Assembly (NCBI RefSeq): GCF_012940005.1
Contig: NZ_SPMX01000071.1
Span: 1-49,446, forward strand
DNA length: 49,446 bases
Reading direction: 5' to 3'
Origin: Candidatus Accumulibacter contiguus
GTDB lineage: Bacteria; Pseudomonadota; Gammaproteobacteria; Burkholderiales; Rhodocyclaceae
The position numbers and the translations under genes were made by a program. The notes under the pieces are model-generated. The model was not told the DNA's origin, made no database searches, and worked only from the letters and a program-made list of their open reading frames with translations. Below, one piece after another: positions 15,905 to 23,672 of the stretch (the first letter of the stretch is position 1; each line of letters opens with the position of its first letter).

Positions 15905-16603
15905 ATGAGCAGTCATCTCAGCAAGCAGTTCGATCTCGAACTGGAAAGCATCCGTACCCGCATCCTGCAGATGGGTGGTCTGGTCGAGAGGCAGTTGATG
16001 GCAGCGATCGATGCCTTCAACACCGGCAATATCGAGGCGATGCAGGAGATCATCCGCACCGATAGTGAGGTGGATGCTTTTGAAGTCGACATCGACGAGG
16101 ACTGCACGCTGCTGATCGCACGCCGGCAACCCACCGCTCGCGATCTGCGGCTGGTGATGGCCATCTCGCGAATCGTGACCGACCTCGAACGTAGTGGTGA
16201 CAAGGCGGCCAAAATCGCCAACAAGTCGCGCAAGCTGCATCGCGCCGGCAGCCAGCGCATCCCGCGACTGACCGACCTGCATCATTGCGGGGGTCTGGTC
16301 ACCACGATGCTCCAGGGTGCGCTCGACTCGCTGGCCCGCATGGATGTCGATGCTGCCCGCCAGGTGATCCAGGCGGACAAGGAAATCGACGCCGTCTTCA
16401 ACTCGATCCTGCGGCAACTGGTCACCTACATGATGGAAGACCCGCGCACGATCGGCGAAGCGCTCGACATCATCTGGATCGCCAAGGCCATCGAACGGGT
16501 TGGCGATCACGCGACCAATATCGCCGAAAACGTCATCTACACCGTCAGCGGCATCGACGTTCGGCACACCGGCAGCGCCGCCAGGAAAGCGGAGAAGGCA
16601 TGA
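15905..16603 (+). CDS. phoU: PhoU phosphate-signalling protein, second copy
   Basis: A 232-residue paralogue of phoU1 (11259-11951), sharing starts, ends and most motifs ('CTLLIARRQP', 'SRIVTDLERSGDKAAKIA', 'AIERVGDHATNIAENVIY'). The frame is open for 56 codons upstream into pstB, but the ATG at 15905 matches the start of phoU1. Differences cluster in the second and fourth helices, for example 'SRKLHRAGSQ' against 'SRALRLAGDR'. The ATGA overlap with phoB (16600-16603) shows translational coupling. Gene order pstB-phoU-phoB-phoR is the expected one, so this copy is probably the ancestral position. Confidence 0.93.
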   Translation: MSSHLSKQFDLELESIRTRILQMGGLVERQLMAAIDAFNTGNIEAMQEIIRTDSEVDAFEVDIDEDCTLLIARRQPTARDLRLVMAISRIVTDLERSGDKAAKIANKSRKLHRAGSQRIPRLTDLHHCGGLVTTMLQGALDSLARMDVDAARQVIQADKEIDAVFNSILRQLVTYMMEDPRTIGEALDIIWIAKAIERVGDHATNIAENVIYTVSGIDVRHTGSAARKAEKA

Positions 16604-17325
16604 ACACCTCGGTTTCCAGCCTGCCAATGGTGCTCGTCGTCGAGGACGACAAAGGCATTCAGGAGCTTCTGCGCTTCACGCTCGTCTGCGGCAGCTACCA
16701 GCCGGTCTGTGCCGACACCGCCGAAGAGGCCGAAACGGTGTTGCGTGAAACATTGCCCGACATTGCGCTGATCGACTGGATGTTGCCCGGTAAGTCCGGG
16801 CTGGCGCTGATTGGCAAGCTCCGCAACGAACGACGAACGCGCAGCATGCCGATCATCCTGTTGACCGCACGTGGCGAGGAAGCAGATCGTGTTGCCGGGC
16901 TGGAAGGCGGCGCCGACGATTACATCGTCAAGCCCTTCAGCCCGAAGGAACTGCTGGCGCGCGTGCAGGCGGTACTGCGCCGCTGCGCCCCAGAGTTTGT
17001 CAAGGGCACGCTGAGTGCTGGTCCGATCGAGCTGGACACGGTCAGCCACGAAGCGCGCGTTACGGGCCGGCGGATCACCCTGACCCCGACCGAATTCCGG
17101 CTGCTGCGTTTCCTGATGGCCAATGCCGGACGCGTCTACACGCGCCAGCAACTGCTCGACAACGTCTGGGGCGATCACGTCTATATCGAAGACCGCACGG
17201 TCGACATCCACATCCGGCGGCTACGTGTCGCCCTCGGGCCAGCCGCCGAGCAGATGGTCGAGACCGTGCGCGGTACCGGTTACAAGCTCAGCACCTCGCC
17301 CGCATCCCAGCCACAGGTGCCGTGA
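16600..17325 (+). CDS. phoB: Phosphate-regulon response regulator PhoB
   Basis: A 241-residue OmpR-type regulator that binds Pho boxes when phosphorylated. The receiver domain shows the acidic pair 'VVEDDKG', the phosphoacceptor Asp59 in 'IALIDWMLPG', Thr in 'ILLTARG' and Lys111 in 'DYIVKPFSP'. The winged-helix domain reads 'LTPTEFRLLRFLMANAGRVYTRQQLLDNVWG' to 'VDIHIRRLRVALG...RGTGYKL'. It overlaps phoU2 (ATGA) and phoR (GTGA), so the three are made together. The likely target is the Pho box at 11186-11203. Confidence 0.95.
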   Translation: MNTSVSSLPMVLVVEDDKGIQELLRFTLVCGSYQPVCADTAEEAETVLRETLPDIALIDWMLPGKSGLALIGKLRNERRTRSMPIILLTARGEEADRVAGLEGGADDYIVKPFSPKELLARVQAVLRRCAPEFVKGTLSAGPIELDTVSHEARVTGRRITLTPTEFRLLRFLMANAGRVYTRQQLLDNVWGDHVYIEDRTVDIHIRRLRVALGPAAEQMVETVRGTGYKLSTSPASQPQVP

Positions 17326-18632
17326 GAGCTGCCGGATCGGGTTTCTCGAAGATCCTGCTGACCGGTGTTCTGCCGATCGTTGGCCTGGCGCTGCTGCTCG
17401 GGGTGATCAATGGTGCAACCTGGGGCTGGGCGACAGCGGCGCTCGGCCTGCTGCTGATCGTTCTGATGCAGACCCGGCGGCTGACGATACTGGCGGCGTG
17501 GCTCGATGCCCCGGAGCACGCCAATGTGCCAGACGCCGGTGGTGCCTGGGGCGAGGTCTTCGTCAAGCTGTCGCACAGGTTGCACCAGGACGCCTGCCGG
17601 GTCGAGGAGGTCGAGGCCGGACTGCGATCGTTCCAGGAGGCCATGGACGCCGTTCCTGATGGCCTGGTGATCCTCAACGCCAGTCACCAGATCCAGTGGA
17701 GCAATCGTACCGCCGGCGAACATCTGGGGGTTCAGCTGCCGCGCGATGGCGGCGCGATCATCGAGCAACTGGTGCGCACACCAGGCTTCGCCGATTACCT
17801 CGATAGCCCCGACGGCCATTCTCCCTTCATCCTCCAGTCGCCGGCGGTGCGCAGCCGCGTCTATGCCATCCGGGCCGTACCCCTGGGGGAGCACAGCCAT
17901 CTGCTGATCAGCCTCGATGTGACCGATGCTCGCCGCGTCGAAGCGATGCGCAGCACCTTCGTCGCCAATGTGTCGCACGAACTGCGGACGCCCCTGACCG
18001 TGGTCAGTGGTTTTCTGGAACACTTCACCGACGATGGCGCGATGAGTGCCGAGCAGCGGCTGCACTTCGCGCGCATCATGAGTGACCAGACAAAACGCAT
18101 GCTGAGTCTGGTCGATGATCTGCTGACTTTGTCCAGGCTCGAAGCGGAGGATGCACCAGCAAGTGAAGAGAATGTCGACATGCACGAACTGCTGGCCCAG
18201 TTGCTGTCCGAAGCGCAGAGCCTCAGCGAAGGCCGGCATGGCCTCGAAGTTCGTTGCGACGGTCCGGCCTTGCGGGGAAACCGCAAGGAATTGCACAGCG
18301 CTTTCGGCAATCTGGTTTCCAACGCCATTCGCTACACGCCGGCCGGCGGCAAGATTCGCATCGAATGGGGAACCCGCGATCGGGTCGGCGTCTTTTCCGT
18401 GCATGACTCCGGCGTCGGCATTCCCGCCGAACATCTGCCTCGCCTGACCGAACGCTTCTACCGCGTCGACCGGGGTCGCTCGCGCGATACCGGCGGCACC
18501 GGTCTCGGTCTGGCCATCGTCAAACACATCCTGCTACGTCATCAGGCAGCCCTGCAGATCGAGTCGAGGGTCGGCGAGGGCAGCACTTTCCGCGCCGAGT
18601 TTCCGGCCTGGCGGTTGCCGCCGTTGGCCTGA
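17322..18632 (+). CDS. phoR: Phosphate-regulon sensor histidine kinase PhoR
   Basis: A 436-residue inner-membrane kinase. Start is GTG 17322, overlapping the phoB stop. Two hydrophobic helices lie at about residues 13-30 and 36-50 with almost no periplasmic loop, as in PhoR, which senses through Pst/PhoU. A PAS domain follows (~105-200), then the H-box 'FVANVSHELRTPLT' with His219, the N box 'AFGNLVSNAIRYTP', 'HDSGVGIP' and 'GGTGLGLAIVKHI'. All ATP-binding motifs are present. A dispersed repeat (copy C) starts right after the stop codon. Confidence 0.94.
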   Translation: MRAAGSGFSKILLTGVLPIVGLALLLGVINGATWGWATAALGLLLIVLMQTRRLTILAAWLDAPEHANVPDAGGAWGEVFVKLSHRLHQDACRVEEVEAGLRSFQEAMDAVPDGLVILNASHQIQWSNRTAGEHLGVQLPRDGGAIIEQLVRTPGFADYLDSPDGHSPFILQSPAVRSRVYAIRAVPLGEHSHLLISLDVTDARRVEAMRSTFVANVSHELRTPLTVVSGFLEHFTDDGAMSAEQRLHFARIMSDQTKRMLSLVDDLLTLSRLEAEDAPASEENVDMHELLAQLLSEAQSLSEGRHGLEVRCDGPALRGNRKELHSAFGNLVSNAIRYTPAGGKIRIEWGTRDRVGVFSVHDSGVGIPAEHLPRLTERFYRVDRGRSRDTGGTGLGLAIVKHILLRHQAALQIESRVGEGSTFRAEFPAWRLPPLA

Positions 18633-18633
18633 C

Positions 18634-18691
18634 GGTGATGACTTTTCCAGGCTCCCCGATCATGAAAGTCATGACCGTTTCCCGCTTCCCC
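18634..18691 (+). repeat. Dispersed intergenic repeat, copy C (partial)
   Basis: Matches the first half of copy B almost exactly: ATGACTTTTCCAGGC, a C-run, GATCATGAAAGTCATG and CCGTTTCCC. It begins 2 nt after the phoR stop and lacks the GTGAGTCGCTGAC tail. The CATGACTTT/AAAGTCATG arms could fold at the end of the phoR transcript. Confidence 0.7.
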
Positions 18692-18723
18692 AGGCCGATT
18701 CCTTTCCTTGCACTGCCCAGACG

Positions 18724-18752
18724 TTGACCACATACCCGGACTGGGGTATACG
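18724..18752 (+). promoter_or_regulatory. Promoter with internal dyad before ETF-QO
   Basis: TTGACC (18724-18729) and TATACG (18747-18752) are spaced 17 bp. The spacer holds TACCCggactGGGGTA, a GC-rich dyad that would place a regulator between the hexamers. The gene start is 112 bp downstream. The operator idea is inference from symmetry and position only. Confidence 0.4.
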
Positions 18753-18863
18753 ATACAAGGGGGTGTGCGCCGGCTGATGAGAGTGCATCGGACCAGCGAC
18801 CAAGCCGGTATCGGGGGGCCTTCGGTCAGGCCCGGAGCGATTGAGAAACCTGGAGGAGTGGTG

Positions 18864-20503
18864 ATGGAACGTGAAGCAATGGACTATGATGTAGTGATTG
18901 TCGGCGCGGGTCCGGCGGGTTTGAGCGCAGCGATTCGCCTCAAACAGCTGAATCCAGACCTGGCGGTGATGGTGCTGGAGAAGGGGTCGGAGGTCGGTGC
19001 CCACATCCTTTCGGGCGCCCTCTTCGAGAGCCGGCCGCTCGATGAACTGCTGCCCGACTGGCAGGACAGAGGAGCCCCGCTGAAGACCCCGGTCAGCGAG
19101 GATCAGGTCTATCTCTATCGCAGCGAGACCTCGGCAGTGAAGCTGCCCAATTTTGCCGTCCCGGCACCGATGCACAACAACGGCAACTGGATCATCAGTC
19201 TCGGCAGTCTCTGTCGCTGGCTCGCCGGGCAGGCCGAGGCGCTGGGGGTCGAGATTTTCCCAGGTTTTGCCGCGGCCGAGATTCTCTACCACGACGACGG
19301 TTCGGTCAAAGGCGTGGCTACCGGCGACATGGGCCGTGACAAGCACGGCGCAGAGAAGGACAGTTTCCAGCCTGGCCTCGAGTTGCACGCCAAATACACG
19401 CTGTTTGCCGAGGGGGCACGCGGCCAGCTCGGCAAGGAGCTGCTCGCCCGCTACGATCTTGCCGCCAACGCAACCGCCCAGCACTATGGTCTGGGGATCA
19501 AGGAACTCTGGCAGATCGATCCCGCGAAACACCAGCCGGGCTGGTGGTCCATGGCGCCGGCTGGCCGCTCAGCGAGCACGGCGCGACCGGGGGTTCATTC
19601 CTCTACCACATGGAAGATCATCAGGTCGTGGTGGGCCTGATCGTTGATCTCAATTACGCCAACCCCTATCTCTCACCCTTCGAGGAATTTCAACGCTTCA
19701 AGTCGCAGGCCAAGATCAGACCGTATCTCGAAGGGGGAAAGCGCCTTTGCTACGGAGCGCGGGCGATTACCAAGGGCGGGCTGAACAGCCTGCCGAAACA
19801 GACTTTCCCTGGCGGGTTGCTGCTCGGCTGTGATGCTGGTACGCTGAATTTCGCCAAGATCAAGGGGGTGCACACCGCAATGAAGTCGGGAATGCTGGCC
19901 GCCGAGACGGTCCATGCGGCGCTGCAGACCGGAGACCAGGGGCGCAGCGATCTCGTGGCTTACGAGCAGGCCTTCAAGGACAGCTGGCTGTATGCCGAAC
20001 TCTACCGGGCACGCAATTTCGGTCCGGCCCTGCACAAGTTCGGCACTTTCATGGGCGGCGCATTCAACTGGATTCAGCAGAATCTTTTCGGTGGCCGCAT
20101 GTTCTTTACACTCAAGGACAAGACCAGCGACCATGAGCAACTCGCCCCGGCTGCCCGCTATCAGCCCATCCCGTACGCCAAACCGGACGGCCAGCTGACT
20201 TTCGACCGGCTGTCATCGGTCTTCGTCTCCAACACGGCGCACGAGGAAGAACAGCCCATACATTTGCAGTTGCTCGACAGTACCAAGGCCATCTCGATCA
20301 ATTACAAGGAATATGCTTCACCGGAGCAGCGTTACTGCCCGGCGGGCGTGTATGAGATCGTCGAGGAGGCCGGGGGCGCGCGCCTGCAGATCAACGCGTC
20401 CAATTGCCTGCACTGCAAGACCTGTGACATCAAGGACCCGACGCAGAACATCCGTTGGGTAGCTCCTGAAGGCGGCGGCGGGCCCAACTATCCCAATATG
20501 TGA
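18864..20503 (+). pseudogene. Electron-transfer flavoprotein-ubiquinone oxidoreductase, one-base deletion
   Basis: The enzyme passes electrons from ETF, mainly fed by fatty-acid and amino-acid oxidation, to ubiquinone. The first part begins MEREAMDYDVVIVGAGPAG (FAD-binding GxGxxG) after a GGAGG site. At 19541 the sense moves to another frame: the read 'QPGWWSM' becomes 'QPGLVVHGAGWPLSEHG' if one C is added. The second part continues with 'GGLLLGCDAGTLNFAKIKG' and ends with the [4Fe-4S] motif 'CPAGVYE...NCLHCKTCDIKDPTQNI'. The joined protein of about 546 residues matches the family in length. The defect is one base in a CC run, most likely an error. Confidence 0.85.
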
Positions 20504-20541
20504 GTGCTGGGATGGGTCGGTGAGGACGCTGCCTGTGCGAA

Positions 20542-21684
20542 TCAGCCGTGACCGTGAACGTCGTCGAGCGGCTCACGATGCCGACCGGCCTGCTCGGCCA
20601 GTGCCCAGGCGACATGCTCGCGCAGCAGCGGTGATGGGTCGTTCTGGCGCGCTGCCAGAGCCGCGACGATCGCCGGCGAGCTGCGGGCGTTGCCGAGCGC
20701 GACGGCGATATTGCGCAGCCAGCGCTGGTGTCCGATCCTGCGAATCGCGCTGCCCGCCAGGCGCGTGTTGAATTCGTCTTCGCTCCAGGCGAAGAGGGTG
20801 GTCAGTGGCGTCGCATCGAGACCATTGCGAACTGCAAAATCGGCATCGCCAATCCGGGCGAAGCGGTTCCACGGGCAACATAACTGGCAGTCGTCGCAGC
20901 CGTAGATACGGTTGCCGATCAAGGGACGCAGCGCTACCGGGATGGCTCCCGGCAATTCGATCGTCAGGTAGGAAATGCACAAGCGCGCGTCGACTTCGTA
21001 GGGTGCGACGATCGCCGCGGTGGGGCAGGCATCGAGGCAACGCCGGCAGTCACCGCAGTGATCATGGATCGCCTGGTCGGGTGGCAGCGGCAGGGTGGTG
21101 TAGATCTCGCCGAGAAAATGCCAAGATCCCTCGCGCGTCAACGACAGCGTATGCTTGCCGCGCCAGGCGATGCCCGCCTGCACTGCGAACTCGGTCTCCA
21201 TGACCGGGGCCGAATCGGAAAACGCACGGCAGGCAAAAGGCGCGGCCAGTCCCAGCGACGCGGCTTCGTGACGGAGGCGGTCGATGAGCTTCTGTAGTCG
21301 GCTGCGAACCGTTCTGTGATAGTCGCGCCCCAGCGCATAGCGCGAGACGTAGGCGAGTTCGCCGTCGGCGAGTTGCACCTGCGCATCGGCGGCTGCAGGC
21401 CAGTAGGGCAGGCGGACCGAAATGACCGATAGCACCTCCGGCAACAAGAGCTCTGGCGCGGCGCGCAAGGCGGCGTGTTTGGCCATATAATCCATCTCGC
21501 CGTGGCGGCCGAGTGCCAGCCAGCGCATCAGCCACGGCGTGGCCGTGGCAACCTGAGCGCGGGCAATGCCGATCGAGGCAAAGCCGAGTTCCTGTGCGCA
21601 TTGCCTGATCCGTCTGACGACCTGGGCATAATCGGTCTGGCCTTCTGCCAGACTCGCGCCTGTTTGGGAGTTCCCTGCGTGCAT
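20542..21684 (-). CDS. queG: Epoxyqueuosine reductase QueG
   Basis: About 380 residues; catalyses the last step of queuosine synthesis, reducing epoxyqueuosine in tRNA with cobalamin and two [4Fe-4S] clusters. The cluster motifs 'CGDCRRCLDACPTAAI' and 'GCDDCQLCCPWNRFA' are seen, the N-terminal cobalamin-binding part includes 'MDYMAKHAALR', and a C-terminal HEAT-like segment 'RWLRNIAVALGNA' is present. The start ATG 21684 abuts the GTG of tsaE on the other strand (GTG-CAT), leaving no space between the two. In E. coli queG is also divergent from the nnr-tsaE-amiB genes; here nnr is missing. Confidence 0.9.
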   Translation of the reverse strand: MHAGNSQTGASLAEGQTDYAQVVRRIRQCAQELGFASIGIARAQVATATPWLMRWLALGRHGEMDYMAKHAALRAAPELLLPEVLSVISVRLPYWPAAADAQVQLADGELAYVSRYALGRDYHRTVRSRLQKLIDRLRHEAASLGLAAPFACRAFSDSAPVMETEFAVQAGIAWRGKHTLSLTREGSWHFLGEIYTTLPLPPDQAIHDHCGDCRRCLDACPTAAIVAPYEVDARLCISYLTIELPGAIPVALRPLIGNRIYGCDDCQLCCPWNRFARIGDADFAVRNGLDATPLTTLFAWSEDEFNTRLAGSAIRRIGHQRWLRNIAVALGNARSSPAIVAALAARQNDPSPLLREHVAWALAEQAGRHREPLDDVHGHG

Positions 21685-22182
21685 GATCCGGATGATAAGC
21701 AATCTACGCTGACCCTGCACCTGCCAGATGAGGTGGCGACCGCTGCCTTTGGCCGCCAACTGGCACCGCTGCTCCATCCTGGCATGGTGGTCTGGCTCGA
21801 TGGCGACCTCGGCGCCGGCAAGACGACGCTGGTGCGCGCACTGTTGCGTGCACGCCATCATGCAGGGCCGGTCAGAAGTCCGACCTATACATTGGTTGAA
21901 ATTTATGTGATTTCGAGGATATACTGGTATCACTTTGATTTCTATCGTTTCAACTTTCCAGAAGAGTTTTTGGATGCAGGGCTTGCCGAGTACTTCCGCG
22001 ACGATGCCATATGCTTGGTCGAGTGGCCTGAAAAGGCTGCTGGCTACGTACCGCTCCCCGATCTGGTCGTTCGCTTCCAGTTTGCCGAGCGTGGGCGGCT
22101 GCTCGGTGTCTTTGCGTCTAGCGTGGAGGGAAAAGAATGTCTGAAAGCGCTGCAGAGCGGCTGGCCGGACGCCGCAAGCTGA
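21679..22182 (+). CDS. tsaE: tRNA threonylcarbamoyl-adenosine ATPase TsaE
   Basis: About 167 residues. TsaE is the ATPase that works with TsaB and TsaD in making t6A at position 37 of ANN-decoding tRNAs. The Walker A 'GDLGAGKTTLVRALL', the 'SPTYTLVE' switch and the 'YHFDFYRF...PEEFLDAGLAEYF' and 'LVEWPEKA' motifs are standard. I chose GTG 21679 because GGGAG (21666-21670) is 8 nt before it and no suitable ATG exists; this start overlaps the start of queG. It runs 46 bp into the downstream amidase in another frame. Confidence 0.9.
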   Translation: MHDPDDKQSTLTLHLPDEVATAAFGRQLAPLLHPGMVVWLDGDLGAGKTTLVRALLRARHHAGPVRSPTYTLVEIYVISRIYWYHFDFYRFNFPEEFLDAGLAEYFRDDAICLVEWPEKAAGYVPLPDLVVRFQFAERGRLLGVFASSVEGKECLKALQSGWPDAAS

Positions 22183-23546
22183 TCAAGTTTACCGGTGCGT
22201 CCTTACTGCTGACGGTCAGTCCGCTGTCGACCGCCGCTGCCAACCGCAACCCGGGCGTTCTGGCGGTACGCATCTGGCCGGCACCAGACTATACGCGGGT
22301 GGCGATCGAACACGGATCCCCCCTGAAATATACCCATTTCATCGTCAAGGACCCGGAGCGCCTGGTCGTCGACCTCGAAGGCATCGAGTTGAACAATGTG
22401 CTCGAAAGCCTGGGAAACAAGGTCGCTGCCAACGATCCCAACATCAAGCTGTTGCGGGCCGGGCGTTACAAGCCCGGCGTCGTCCGCCTGGTCATGGAAC
22501 TCAAAGGCGAGGTCAATCCGCAGGTTTTCGTCCTGCCGCCGGTGGGGGGGTACGGGCATCGACTGGTTGTCGACGTGTATCCCCTGAACCCGCCCGATCC
22601 GCTGCTTTCGCTGCTTGACAACAAGGAGCCTCGACCCGCAGCGCTCGAAAGTCGGCCCACCAGCAAACCGGATACCCGTCCGGAGCTACCTGCAGAAGCC
22701 AGGGCGGAAACGAAATCCGAGTTGAAATCCGAGTTGAAATCCGAGTTGAAACCAGAGTTGAAATCCGAGCCACAGCCAGTTGCCGAGCAGAAAGCTGCGT
22801 CCAGGCGTCATGGCCGGCCGGTGGTCGATCGCCTGGTAACCATCACCCTGGATCCGGGACATGGCGGCGAGGATCCGGGAGCCGTCGGGAGCGGCGGCAG
22901 CCTGGAAAAGAACGTCACACTGGCGGTGGCCAAGCGCTTGCGGGCCAAGATCGAGTCCGAACCCAACATGCGCGCGGTGCTCACGCGCGACTCGGATTTC
23001 TTCGTTCCATTGCATGCACGGGTGCAGAAAGCCAGGCGAATTCAGTCCGACCTGTTCGTTTCGATTCATGCCGACGCTTTCGTCCGCCCGGATGCCAACG
23101 GCTCGTCGGTCTTCGTTCTCTCGGAGAGTGGCGCTTCGAGTTCCGCTGCACGCTATCTGGCGCAGAAGGAAAACGCTGCCGATCTGATCGGCGGCGTGAA
23201 TATCGACGTCAAGGATCCCGTCCTGGCCCGTACGCTGCTCGACCTCTCGCAAACCGCAACGATCAACGACAGCCTCAAGCTGGGCAAGGCCGTTCTTGGC
23301 GAGATCGGCGGCATCAACCGGCTGCACAAGGCCAGCGTCGAGCAGGCCGGCTTCGCCGTTCTCAAGGCCCCCGACATTCCCTCGATCCTCGTCGAGACCG
23401 CTTTCATCTCGAATCCCGAAGAAGAGAAGCGGCTGAACGATGACTCCTACCAGGACAAGATGGCCGAAGCGATTTTCTCGGGGATCAAGAAATATTTCGC
23501 CAAGAATCCCCCTCTGGCCAAGTCGACGCTGGCGAGACTGGACTAA
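22137..23546 (+). CDS. amiC: N-acetylmuramoyl-L-alanine amidase with AMIN domain (AmiC/AmiB type)
   Basis: A 469-residue periplasmic zinc hydrolase that cuts the stem peptide from MurNAc during cell separation. A Tat-like start ('AGRRKLIKFTGASLLLTV', RRK) is followed by an AMIN domain (~45-150), a low-complexity linker (~165-225) with Lys-Ser-Glu-Leu repeats, and the Amidase_3 catalytic domain. Zinc ligands and catalytic Glu are seen in 'TLDPGHGGEDPGA', 'GGSLEKNVTLAVA', 'VSIHADAF' and 'LVETAFISNPEEE'. GAGGG precedes the ATG at 22137, inside tsaE. The tsaE-amidase order is conserved in E. coli, where mutL follows; here malQ follows on the other strand. Confidence 0.92.
   Translation: MSESAAERLAGRRKLIKFTGASLLLTVSPLSTAAANRNPGVLAVRIWPAPDYTRVAIEHGSPLKYTHFIVKDPERLVVDLEGIELNNVLESLGNKVAANDPNIKLLRAGRYKPGVVRLVMELKGEVNPQVFVLPPVGGYGHRLVVDVYPLNPPDPLLSLLDNKEPRPAALESRPTSKPDTRPELPAEARAETKSELKSELKSELKPELKSEPQPVAEQKAASRRHGRPVVDRLVTITLDPGHGGEDPGAVGSGGSLEKNVTLAVAKRLRAKIESEPNMRAVLTRDSDFFVPLHARVQKARRIQSDLFVSIHADAFVRPDANGSSVFVLSESGASSSAARYLAQKENAADLIGGVNIDVKDPVLARTLLDLSQTATINDSLKLGKAVLGEIGGINRLHKASVEQAGFAVLKAPDIPSILVETAFISNPEEEKRLNDDSYQDKMAEAIFSGIKKYFAKNPPLAKSTLARLD
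22710..22769 (+). repeat. 12-bp coding tandem repeat in the amidase linker
   Basis: Five units of TTGAAATCCGAG (first and fourth slightly changed, the fourth TTGAAACCAGAG) encode four-residue repeats of Leu-Lys-Ser-Glu between the AMIN and catalytic domains. Being a multiple of three, unit gain or loss keeps the frame and changes linker length. Confidence 0.85.
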
Positions 23547-23672
23547 CATTCCCCATCTCGTTGTGAGCACGAGCTGACTTCTCAAAAAGTCCGGGGGACG
23601 CGGCTTTCCGGCGGATGATATCGGCAAGCGTTTCGATGCGGCCGGCATGAAAAGAAGGTCGTTGAGGAGCAC

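Noticed and set aside
22710-22769. CRISPR-like array
   Set aside because: The 12-bp units have no spacers and keep the reading frame of the amidase; they are a coding tandem repeat.
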